Positions 26,967-34,088 of a stretch of 64,000 nt of DNA are shown here, piece after piece; the first letter of the stretch is position 1, and each line of letters starts with the position of its first letter. The notes under the pieces are model-generated. The model was not told the origin of the DNA and did no database searches. It saw only the letters and a program-made list of their open reading frames with translations. The stretch covers positions 1 through 64,000 of the forward strand of contig NZ_QLTA01000030.1 in NCBI RefSeq assembly GCF_003269065.1, in the 5' to 3' direction. The stretch is from Paracidovorax anthurii (GTDB lineage: Bacteria; Pseudomonadota; Gammaproteobacteria; Burkholderiales; Burkholderiaceae_C). Position numbers and translations under genes: made by a program.

Positions 26967-27132
26967 CGGAAAGGGGGCAGGGCATCCCGCGGCAGCGGGA
27001 AGGACAAGGCGGCGCAGCATGGGCGACAAGGCTCCAGGGCAGAGACGAGAACCGGGGGGAGACGCGCTGGCTGCCGGGGAACGGGGCCCGTGTGCTGGCT
27101 GGCTACGGAAAAGCCATGAATTCTAATGTTGT

Positions 27133-27151
27133 TGAGACGTATTCTTATTTA
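27133..27151 (-). promoter_or_regulatory. Candidate Fur box upstream of the siderophore-receptor operon
   Basis: On the minus strand the 19-mer TAAATAAGAATACGTCTCA resembles the Fur pattern AATGAGAATnATTCTCATT (about 14 of 19 matches), within the only AT-rich stretch of the 311-bp gap 26967-27277. The gap otherwise holds the divergent promoters of the receptor and of the CheD-like gene. Confidence 0.5.
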
Positions 27152-27277
27152 TGGATGTGGAATCTTGCGATGGGGGCGGAACTTCTTTTTTCGGCCGGAG
27201 TGTTCGCGCGCGCCGCCGCCAAGGCCGCATGCATGCGGCATCTTGGGGAGCCCCGTTCCATTCAGGAGGCATTCGCG

Positions 27278-27937
27278 ATGTCGAGCATCCAGAGATATCG
27301 TTTCGTCCAGAACCCGCGCCCGGGAACTCCGAATTTCATCCAGCACGATGCCTCGGTGAATCAGGCGCTGCGGAGCCACCCCGAGAAGCCGCTGAAAAAC
27401 CGCGCATCGGAGGAAAGATTCCCCTGCGTCCTGGTTTCCGACAGGCTGGAGCAGGCCCCTGCATCGCGGCAATTCGCGTTCGAGCTGAGCCCGCGCAAGC
27501 CGATCAAGGGCATCGGCTATTCCAGCAAAGCGAATGAGGTGGCAACGACGGGAACCTCCCAGGCGGGGGTGCTTTGCCTGACGGATGGACTGGGGCCCTG
27601 CGTCGCCGTGGCACTGGCCGCCGAGCACTCCGATGGGAAGGCCAAGGCGCGGATATTCCATATCGCACCCCATAACCATCTGTTGCCGGTGGCGCGGTAT
27701 GTCAAGCAGATGGAAAAGGACGGCTACGAGGTCCGCGCCGCGCTGCACGGCGGCGATAACGACGAGCCCGTGAGCCGCAGGAAGGCGGACGAAGTGCGCG
27801 CCTTGCTGCGGGGGCTGGGGGTGCCTGTCCAGATCGAGGACACGGGCGGCGGCATGGATGGCAACGGCTCCCTGGGGGCCGTGGTGGAGGACGATGGCAC
27901 GGCGCGGTTCGTCATGGACGTGGTGCCGCCGAAGTAG
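27278..27937 (+). CDS. CheD/BLF1-like candidate glutamine deamidase, possibly a secreted effector
   Basis: 219 residues. AGGAGG at 27264-27269 fixes the ATG at 27278. From residue ~95 the chain follows the CheD pattern. Thr102-x5-Cys108 sits in LTDGLGPCVAVAL (CheD: LGSCVAV). His128 lies in RIFHIAP (CheD: MNHFMLP), then HGGD (CheD: FGGA) and VPVQIEDTGGGMDGNGSLG (CheD: DvGGxxGRkv), then a terminal strand. The Thr-Cys spacing of 6 equals that of CheD (Thr21/Cys27) and of Burkholderia lethal factor 1 (Thr88/Cys94). The first ~90 residues are Ser/Pro/Arg-rich with no match I recognise. No chemotaxis genes are nearby. It could be a type III effector or toxin; secretion is inference. Confidence 0.6.
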   Translation: MSSIQRYRFVQNPRPGTPNFIQHDASVNQALRSHPEKPLKNRASEERFPCVLVSDRLEQAPASRQFAFELSPRKPIKGIGYSSKANEVATTGTSQAGVLCLTDGLGPCVAVALAAEHSDGKAKARIFHIAPHNHLLPVARYVKQMEKDGYEVRAALHGGDNDEPVSRRKADEVRALLRGLGVPVQIEDTGGGMDGNGSLGAVVEDDGTARFVMDVVPPK

Positions 27938-27961
27938 GTGCCTGGGCGGTCCGCCATGCGA

Positions 27962-27982
27962 AACGGCCCCAGGGGGGCCGTT
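27962..27982. terminator. Perfect hairpin between the convergent CheD-like and bfr genes
   Basis: AACGGCCCC (27962-27970), loop AGG, GGGGCCGTT (27974-27982): a perfect 9-bp stem 25 bp after the CheD-like stop. No strong T-run follows, so efficiency is uncertain. Confidence 0.5.
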
Positions 27983-28003
27983 CCATCCGTGGTGCAGCGC
28001 AAG

Positions 28004-28020
28004 AGGGGGCGGGGCCCCCT
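28004..28020 (-). terminator. Hairpin just after the bfr stop
   Basis: AGGGGGC and GCCCCCT arms with a GGG loop lie 6 bp beyond the bfr stop codon on the minus strand. The hairpin is compact and lacks a T-run. Confidence 0.4.
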
Positions 28021-28025
28021 GCGGA

Positions 28026-28502
28026 TCACTCCGCTTCGGCCATCTGCGACTGCAGGTAGTTCTGCACGCCCACCTGCTCGACGAGGCCGAGCTGCGTCTC
28101 CAGGAAGTCGATGTGCTCCTCGGTGTCCTCCAGGATCTCCTGCAGCAGGTCGCGGGACACGTAGTCGCGCACCGTCTCGCAGTGGGCGATGCCTTCCTTG
28201 ATGGTGGCCTGGGCGCCGCGCTCGGAGCGCAGGTCGCAGTCGAGGATCTCCGGCACGTCCTCGCCGACCTGCAGCTTGCCCAGGTCCTGCAGGTTGGGCA
28301 GGCCGTCGAGCATGAAGATGCGGTCCATGATGCGGTCGGCGTGCTTCATCTCGCCGATGGACTCTTCGTATTCCTTCTTCGCCAGGCGGTCGAATCCCCA
28401 GTGCTTGAGCATGCGGTAGTGCAGGAAGTACTGGTTGATGGCCGTCAGCTCGTTCTTGAGCTGGGCCTGCAGATGGGCAATGACCTGGGCGTCGCCTTTC
28501 AT
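28026..28502 (-). CDS. bfr: Bacterioferritin
   Basis: 158 residues, standard length. The ferroxidase-centre ligands are visible: Glu18 in LKNELTAINQYFLH, Glu51 and His54 in EMKHADRIMDRI, Glu94 region ERGAQATIKEGI, and Glu127/His130 in DTEEHIDFLETQL. The heme-ligand Met (DRIFMLDGLPN) is present, supporting bacterioferritin rather than ferritin. AAGGAG precedes the ATG. It stores iron and detoxifies ferrous iron and peroxide, fitting its position divergent from ahpC and near iron-uptake genes. Confidence 0.95.
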   Translation of the reverse strand: MKGDAQVIAHLQAQLKNELTAINQYFLHYRMLKHWGFDRLAKKEYEESIGEMKHADRIMDRIFMLDGLPNLQDLGKLQVGEDVPEILDCDLRSERGAQATIKEGIAHCETVRDYVSRDLLQEILEDTEEHIDFLETQLGLVEQVGVQNYLQSQMAEAE

Positions 28503-28649
28503 GGGGCTCTCCTTGTAATGTGATTGGGCCGCATTGTCGTGACGCGTACCGGGCCGTGCAAGGCAAGCCCCCGTCTTTGCGCTCTGCGTGCGTGTGATGC
28601 TGAGTCGCTTTCGCGTTTGGCCCGGACGGCATGCCGGGCGGATGGGTTT

Positions 28650-28710
28650 ATAGCTATTGACAATCAAATGAATTATGTCAATTGATTGGATCGATGGGTG
28701 GAATCGACAT
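28650..28710. promoter_or_regulatory. AT-rich divergent promoter region of bfr and ahpC
   Basis: An unusually AT-rich stretch with overlapping dyads (ATAGCTATTGACAATCAAAT, ATTATGTCAATTGATTGG) lies between the two divergent starts. Scored against the OxyR pattern ATAG-N7-CTAT-N7-ATAG-N7-CTAT from 28650 it matches about 11 of 16 fixed positions, which is suggestive only. OxyR or Fur control would be expected for these genes. Confidence 0.35.
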
Positions 28711-28756
28711 AGACTTGCGTTTTCGTTCAGTCAACCCACCAACCGAGGAAACAGCA

Positions 28757-29332
28757 ATGTCCCTGATCAATACCCAAGTCCAGCCTTTCAAGACCGAAGC
28801 GTTCGTGAACCGCAATGGCAAGGGTGAGTTCATTACCGTGACCGAAGCGAACCTGAAGGGCAAGTGGTCGGTCCTGATTTTCATGCCCGCGGCCTTCACC
28901 TTCAACTGCCCCACCGAAATCGAAGACGCCGCCGACAACTACGCCGAGTTCCAGAAGGCCGGCGCCGAGGTGTACATCGTGACGACCGACACGCACTTCT
29001 CGCACAAGGTGTGGCACGAAACCTCCGACGCCGTGGGCAAGGCCAAGTTCCCGCTGGTGGGCGACCCCACGCACCAGCTGACCAACGCTTTCGGCGTGCA
29101 CATCCCCGAAGAAGGCCTGGCCCTGCGCGGCACCTTCGTGATCAACCCCGACGGCGTGATCAAGACCCTGGAAATCCACTCCAACGAAATCGCCCGCGAC
29201 GTGTCGGAAACCCTGCGCAAGCTGAAGGCCGCCCAGTTCACGGCCGCCAACCCTGGCCAGGTCTGCCCCGCCAAGTGGAAGGAAGGCGCCAAGACGCTGA
29301 CGCCTTCCCTGGATCTGGTCGGCAAGATCTGA
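28757..29332 (+). CDS. ahpC: Alkyl hydroperoxide reductase subunit C (typical 2-Cys peroxiredoxin)
   Basis: 191 residues. The ATG at 28757 follows GAGGA and begins MSLINTQVQPFKTEAF, as in AhpC. Peroxidatic Cys51 lies in AAFTFNCPTEIEDAA and resolving Cys170 in GQVCPAKWKEG. It reduces H2O2, organic hydroperoxides and peroxynitrite in the cytoplasm and is regenerated by AhpF, encoded 170 bp downstream after a strong terminator. The codon bias is strong, as expected for an abundant protein. Confidence 0.97.
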   Translation: MSLINTQVQPFKTEAFVNRNGKGEFITVTEANLKGKWSVLIFMPAAFTFNCPTEIEDAADNYAEFQKAGAEVYIVTTDTHFSHKVWHETSDAVGKAKFPLVGDPTHQLTNAFGVHIPEEGLALRGTFVINPDGVIKTLEIHSNEIARDVSETLRKLKAAQFTAANPGQVCPAKWKEGAKTLTPSLDLVGKI

Positions 29333-29377
29333 GGCACCCGCCCTCCGTTCGCAGATGGGGGCGCCCGGCGCCTCCCG

Positions 29378-29423
29378 GCCGGACCGACGCATGGCGTGCG
29401 CGCCATGCCGTCCGGCTTTTTTT
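29378..29423 (+). terminator. Intrinsic terminator between ahpC and ahpF
   Basis: A long stem with outer arms GCCGGAC (29378-29384) and GTCCGGC (29410-29416) and inner arms CGCATGGCG/CGCCATG is followed by seven T (29417-29423). It probably lets ahpC be made in large excess over ahpF. Confidence 0.8.
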
Positions 29424-29502
29424 CGCCCATTCGCTTCTCACCGGTGCCGGCCATGGGCCGGATACGGTGGAGGCATGACCCGGATTTCACACGGACACCA
29501 CC

Positions 29503-31071
29503 ATGCTCGACGATCAACTCAAATCCCAACTTTCAGCCTACCTGGAGCGCGTGACGCAATCGTTCGAGATCGTGGCGTCCCTGGATGGCAGCGAGGCTTC
29601 CGCCCAGACGCGCGAACTGCTGGAAACCATCCAGTCCCTGCGCAGCGACAAGATCACGCTGCGCACCGACGGCAGCGATGCCCGCAAGCCCTCGTTCACG
29701 CTGCAGCGCGCGGGCACGCAGACGAGCCTGCGCTTCGCCGGCCTGCCGCTCGGCCATGAATTCACGTCGCTGGTGCTGGCGCTGCTGTGGACCGGCGGCC
29801 ATCCGCCCAAGGTGGAGCAGGACGTGATCGAGCAGATCCAGGCGCTCGACGGCGATTTCGACTTCGAGGTCTACATGAGCCTGACCTGCCACAACTGCCC
29901 GGACGTGGTGCAGGCGATGTCGCTCATGGCCATCCTCAATCCGAAGATCCGCACCACCGTGATCGAAGGCGGCGCCTTCCAGCAGGAAGTGACCGACCGC
30001 GAGATCATGGCCGTGCCCATGGTGTTCCTGAACGGCCAGGTCTTCGGCTCCGGCCGCATGACGGTCGAGGAGATCATCGGCAGGCTCGATACCGGCGCCG
30101 CCAAGCGCGAAGCCGCCAAGCTCTCCGCCAAGGAGTCGTTCGATGTGCTGATCGTCGGCGGCGGCCCGGCCGGTGCCGCGGCGGCGGTGTATGCCGCTCG
30201 CAAGGGCATCCGCACGGGTGTGGCGGCCGAGCGCTTCGGCGGCCAGGTGAACGACACGCTGGACATCGAGAACTACATCTCGGTCAGCAAGACCGACGGC
30301 CCCAAGTTCGCCGCCGCGCTGGAGCAGCATGTGCGCGACTACGAGGTGGACCTCATGAACCTGCAGCGCGCCAAGGCCCTGCGGCCCGCCGCGGCCGAGG
30401 GCGGGCTGATCGAGGTGGAGCTGGAGAACGGCGGCACGCTGAAGTCCCGCACCGTGATCGTTTCCACCGGCGCGCGCTGGCGCAACATGAACGTGCCGGG
30501 CGAGGACAAGTACCGCACCAAGGGCGTCACGTATTGCCCGCACTGCGACGGCCCGCTCTTCAAGGGCAAGCGCGTGGCGGTGATCGGCGGCGGCAATTCC
30601 GGCGTGGAGGCCGCGATCGACCTGGCCGGCGTGGTGGCCCATGTGACGGTGCTGGAGTACGCCGGCGAGCTCAAGGCCGATGCCGTGCTGCAGCGCAAGC
30701 TGCGCAGCCTGCCGAACGTGGACGTGATCCTCAACGCGCAGACCACCGAGGTGAAGGGCGACGGCAACCGCGTCACCGGCCTGAGCTACACCGACCGCAC
30801 CAACGATGAGGCGCGCCATCTCGCGCTCGAAGGCATCTTCGTGCAGATCGGCCTGCTGCCCAACACCGACTGGCTCAAGGGCACGGTGGAGCTGTCGCGC
30901 TTCGGCGAGATCGTGGTGGACTCGCATGGCCGCACCAGCGTGCCCGGCGTGTTCGGTGCCGGCGACTGCACCACGGTGCCGTACAAGCAGATCATCATCG
31001 CGGCGGGCGAGGGCGCGAAGGCGGCGCTGGGCGCGTTCGACCACCTGATCCGCACCACCGCTCCGGCCTGA
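29503..31071 (+). CDS. ahpF: Alkyl hydroperoxide reductase subunit F
   Basis: 522 residues. The N-terminal tandem thioredoxin-like domain carries the CHNC disulfide ([12 protein letters not shown]). Then the FAD fold [20 protein letters not shown], the NAD fold [19 protein letters not shown] with the redox-active CPHC ([12 protein letters not shown]) between them, and the C-terminal FAD motif [20 protein letters not shown]. It transfers electrons from NADH to AhpC. A complete, canonical flavoprotein. Confidence 0.97.
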   Translation: MLDDQLKSQLSAYLERVTQSFEIVASLDGSEASAQTRELLETIQSLRSDKITLRTDGSDARKPSFTLQRAGTQTSLRFAGLPLGHEFTSLVLALLWTGGHPPKVEQDVIEQIQALDGDFDFEVYMSLTCHNCPDVVQAMSLMAILNPKIRTTVIEGGAFQQEVTDREIMAVPMVFLNGQVFGSGRMTVEEIIGRLDTGAAKREAAKLSAKESFDVLIVGGGPAGAAAAVYAARKGIRTGVAAERFGGQVNDTLDIENYISVSKTDGPKFAAALEQHVRDYEVDLMNLQRAKALRPAAAEGGLIEVELENGGTLKSRTVIVSTGARWRNMNVPGEDKYRTKGVTYCPHCDGPLFKGKRVAVIGGGNSGVEAAIDLAGVVAHVTVLEYAGELKADAVLQRKLRSLPNVDVILNAQTTEVKGDGNRVTGLSYTDRTNDEARHLALEGIFVQIGLLPNTDWLKGTVELSRFGEIVVDSHGRTSVPGVFGAGDCTTVPYKQIIIAAGEGAKAALGAFDHLIRTTAPA

Positions 31072-31082
31072 CGGCGGGCTCA

Positions 31083-31107
31083 CCGGGTGGCCCGACGAGC
31101 CGCCCGG
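31083..31107 (+). terminator. Possible terminator after ahpF
   Basis: Arms CCGGGTGGC (31083-31091) and GCCGCCCGG (31099-31107) pair at eight of nine positions and are followed by CTTTG, 12 bp past the ahpF stop. The T-run is weak. Confidence 0.4.
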
Positions 31108-31243
31108 CTTTGTCCCGCTTCGTGGGAAAGGCGGCCGGAGGCGTGGCCGGCCATGCGTTTTCCCGTCGAGCGTTTCGCTCCGCGTGCGCTGGCGGCGGCC
31201 CGGGTTCCGGAAGATGGAATGAAACCATTCCACCTCCGCCGCC

Positions 31244-33586
31244 ATGATCCCCAGACTGCTGTCGTCCACCTCCGCGCCGATCCGCGCCTCCGGACCCGCC
31301 GATGCGGCCTCTCCCCCGCTTCGGCAGCACGCGTCCACCCCCGCGCCGGGGTCCGGGCATCCGTTGCAGCGGCGGCAGTCATGGCGGGACTCGGCATCGG
31401 CGCTCCTGGGCTGCATGCGGTCCCCGGACGTGGCGGACACGGCGCAGGGCAGTGGCCCGGTCCAGAGGCCGGAGCGGCGGGGTCCCCCGCCGGTGGCCCG
31501 TCTTCTGGCACCGCTGGCTCCGGCGCCCGTCCTGCCTCCGCCCGTGTTTTCAGGCCAGGGCTTTTCCATCCACCTGGACGCCCGTGGCGCCGCCATCCTG
31601 AAGCAGCCGCTCATGCTGCGCCGCCTGGAACTCACCGGCGGCGGCGCGAAAGGCGCGGTCTATCCCGGCGCCATCAAGGCCCTGCAGGCCCACGGGCAAC
31701 TGGAACACCTGCGCCAAGTGGGGGGCGCCTCGGCGGGCGCCCTCGTGGCCGCCATGCTGGCCAGCGGCGCGCAGCCGGACGACCTCGCCGAAACGGTCAA
31801 CCAGCTCGACATGCTCGGCATGCTCGGCATGATGGGCAAGAAGGCCCGCCCGCCGGGCGCCGCGTCCAGGCCACCGCCGGGCAAGATCGGCGCGCTCGTC
31901 CGGATGGCGAGCAACCGGGGCACCGAGATGCCAAACCTCACGAACCTGCTCAACCGCAAGGTCCGCGAATCGGCCCTCCAGCGCATCGCCGCGTCGGGGC
32001 TGGCGGACACGCGGGCCGATATCCGGCGGATCCAGGCCCGGCTGCAGGCCCGCGAACGGCTCGACGCGCTGGAAGGCCTGGAGCGCAGCGGTGCGCTGGC
32101 CGGCGAGGCCCTGCCCGAACTGGAGGCACTGCGCCACCGCCAGGAACGCTACGAGGTCGCGAGGGGCGCTCTGCAGCGCCTGATCGGCCACCCTGGGCAG
32201 GAGGAGGAGCGGGCGCGCCTGCAGGCTGAGCTGGATGACGCCGCCTGCGGCGAGCTGACCCTGGGCGACGTCGACCGCCTGGGCCGGGAGGTTCCGGGCA
32301 TCAAGGGATTTTTCTGCACCAGCACCGCCATCGTGAGCGAGACAGAGGGCCGGCGCCCCGACCGGCAACTCGCGGTCTTCAGCTCCGACAACCCTGACTT
32401 GCACTGGATGGAGGTTTCCCACGCCGCCAGACTGTCCGCCTCGTTGCCCGGCATCGTGGCGCAAGGCACGCAGAGCCTGCCGCACGACACGACCGATGGT
32501 TCCCTGAAGATCCGGTTCGAGGATGGCGGCGTCCTGATGAACACCGCGGCCCTCGAACTGATCGACGCCGATGCTCCGAAGGAAGAGAGCCTGGTGCTGA
32601 CCCTGGAGCACCCCGTCTTCAGCGAGGCCCTGGGCGAATCCTCCGGCCCGGGGGACGCGGGCCTGTGGGCCAAGGTGGTGGACCATGTGCGCAACAGCAG
32701 CGAGTCTGGCCGGCTCAACAACGCCTCGCGCCAGTTCGCCGCTGAACGGCTGGCCCAGGAGGATCTGCGCCCGAAGACGGTCATGGCGCAGTTGAAAGGG
32801 GTTCCCGGTGTCGATGCCGACTATTCCGGCTCCAAAGGCACCCTGGCCCTGGAAATGACCTCCCGGGAGCGGGCCGCGCTGCAGGATGCATTCTTCGACA
32901 AGATCGACAGCCACCTGCAATCCCGCAGTGCCGATGTGTCCTTCCGGTCGCTGGACCACCTGCTGTCGGGCCTGGACGGCGATCGGTTCGCGCAGATCGG
33001 CCGCCCGGAAAATCCCGTGCCCGAAGGACACCCCGGATTTAGCGAAGCGTTCGGGGCCGCGGCATGGATGCGTGCCGGTCTCGCGCGGATGGCCCGGGCA
33101 TTGGAGAGCGCGGACGCCGCCACGCCGGTCGATGCGCTGCGCCACCAGATCCACGATTGGGCGCGCACGGTGGAGGCCGAAGCGGACGGCCATGCCGATC
33201 GCCTGGATGCCTGGGCATCGATGCTGACCGCATCGCCGCAGCCGGCGCACCAGCGCATCATGGACCTGGTGCGAGGCCAGCCATCGGATGGGGACGGCCC
33301 CTTTCTGCGCCTGTGCCGCGAAAAGGACGCGGACCAGACGGCCCGGCGCGAGGGCCTGCGGGTGTCCACCCAGATCCTCTATCCGGCGATGGGCCGCGCG
33401 GGAATCACCCCCGCGATCCGCGACGTGCTGGGCGAAGCGGGCAGGACGCTGGCCGCCGCGAGCGGCCGCTCGGATGTCCAGGCCATGGCGCTCAAGCTGG
33501 ATGAGGCGCTGCGGCGCGACGACCTGTCGAGCAAGGACCGGGAAAGCCTGTTGCGGGCGCGCCTGTCCCTTCCCGACCCGGCATGA
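31244..33586 (+). CDS. Patatin-like phospholipase, ExoU-like candidate effector
   Basis: 780 residues. A patatin domain starts near residue 125: oxyanion loop TGGGAKG (131-137), nucleophile Ser163 in GGASAGA, and catalytic Asp427 in FEDGGVLMN. The Ser-Asp dyad is thus complete but separated by 264 residues, with a helical Arg/Glu-rich insert (~225-330), a spacing that recalls ExoU-type enzymes. The first ~115 residues are Ser/Pro/Ala-rich and unstructured with no Sec signal, as in type III effectors. The C-terminal ~250 residues are helical, possibly membrane-targeting. There is no good Shine-Dalgarno; a 7-bp hairpin (TGGAATG/CATTCCA, 31215-31232) lies just before the ATG. It is a single gene with no cognate chaperone seen. 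Confidence 0.75.
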   Translation: MIPRLLSSTSAPIRASGPADAASPPLRQHASTPAPGSGHPLQRRQSWRDSASALLGCMRSPDVADTAQGSGPVQRPERRGPPPVARLLAPLAPAPVLPPPVFSGQGFSIHLDARGAAILKQPLMLRRLELTGGGAKGAVYPGAIKALQAHGQLEHLRQVGGASAGALVAAMLASGAQPDDLAETVNQLDMLGMLGMMGKKARPPGAASRPPPGKIGALVRMASNRGTEMPNLTNLLNRKVRESALQRIAASGLADTRADIRRIQARLQARERLDALEGLERSGALAGEALPELEALRHRQERYEVARGALQRLIGHPGQEEERARLQAELDDAACGELTLGDVDRLGREVPGIKGFFCTSTAIVSETEGRRPDRQLAVFSSDNPDLHWMEVSHAARLSASLPGIVAQGTQSLPHDTTDGSLKIRFEDGGVLMNTAALELIDADAPKEESLVLTLEHPVFSEALGESSGPGDAGLWAKVVDHVRNSSESGRLNNASRQFAAERLAQEDLRPKTVMAQLKGVPGVDADYSGSKGTLALEMTSRERAALQDAFFDKIDSHLQSRSADVSFRSLDHLLSGLDGDRFAQIGRPENPVPEGHPGFSEAFGAAAWMRAGLARMARALESADAATPVDALRHQIHDWARTVEAEADGHADRLDAWASMLTASPQPAHQRIMDLVRGQPSDGDGPFLRLCREKDADQTARREGLRVSTQILYPAMGRAGITPAIRDVLGEAGRTLAAASGRSDVQAMALKLDEALRRDDLSSKDRESLLRARLSLPDPA

Positions 33587-33868
33587 GGTTGCGTTACGGT
33601 CTCGCAACCCGAAAGATCACTGCGTTGCTTCGCCGGGGGGCGTGGCCACGCGGCGCACGCGGCGGCCTGCGGGCCGCTTTTGCTTTTTGAAGGAACGGTT
33701 GCAGGCGGCAACAACGATGACAGCCTGGGTCATCCGGCTGACATGGGGGCTGCGGATCATTCTGGTTGCAGATTTTTGCGTTTGTGTGTTTTTCTGCAAA
33801 TTGTGGCCGGATGGTGTGTCTTCCGCCCCGGCATCCGGCAGATTTCCAACCGACCCACGAGGCCCCCG

Positions 33869-34039
33869 ATGACCCCAATCGATGCCCATCCCTCGCGCCC
33901 CCGGCGGGCGTGGCGCCTCCTCGCGTTGCTGGCCGGCGCGGCGATCGCGCTGGCCCTGGCCAGCTGCGGGGGCGGCGGCGACAGCGGCAGCAGCAGTGCC
34001 TCCGGCACGGCCCAGCCCCGTTTGCGCTGCGCTCCCTGA
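33869..34039 (+). CDS. Small putative lipoprotein, 56 residues
   Basis: The ORF encodes a leader with twin arginines (SRPRRAWRLLALLAGAAIAL) followed by a lipobox-like LASC and a Gly/Ser-rich tail (GGGGDSGSSSASG), then stops. It would be a tiny lipoprotein, or the remnant of a longer one. It lies 49 bp before the phospholipase C gene. The gap 33587-33868 before it contains no other gene; its start (33596-33640) resembles one end of the inverted-repeat element at 43810. Confidence 0.4.
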   Translation: MTPIDAHPSRPRRAWRLLALLAGAAIALALASCGGGGDSGSSSASGTAQPRLRCAP

Positions 34040-34088
34040 CCGGCCCCCACCGCCGAGCCCGCCCCTCCACCCCGAAGCCCGCACCGCC

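Noticed and set aside
27190..27207. Possible plant-inducible-promoter (HrpX) box, TTCGG-N8-TTCGC, before the CheD-like gene
   Set aside because: The canonical box has a 15-bp spacer, and no TATA-like -10 follows at the expected distance. Noted only as a weak hint.
28650..28700. Full OxyR four-part site before ahpC
   Set aside because: Only about 11 of 16 fixed positions match; kept as a low-confidence promoter region rather than a named OxyR site.
31072..31243. Search for an HrpX/HrpB box upstream of the patatin gene
   Set aside because: TTCG tetramers occur at 31119 and 31174, but the spacing is far too wide for a functional box.
33882..34088. N-terminal extension of the phospholipase C upstream of 34089
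   Set aside because: The extension is Pro/Arg/Ala low-complexity with no signal, while 34089 begins a Tat-like leader directly.
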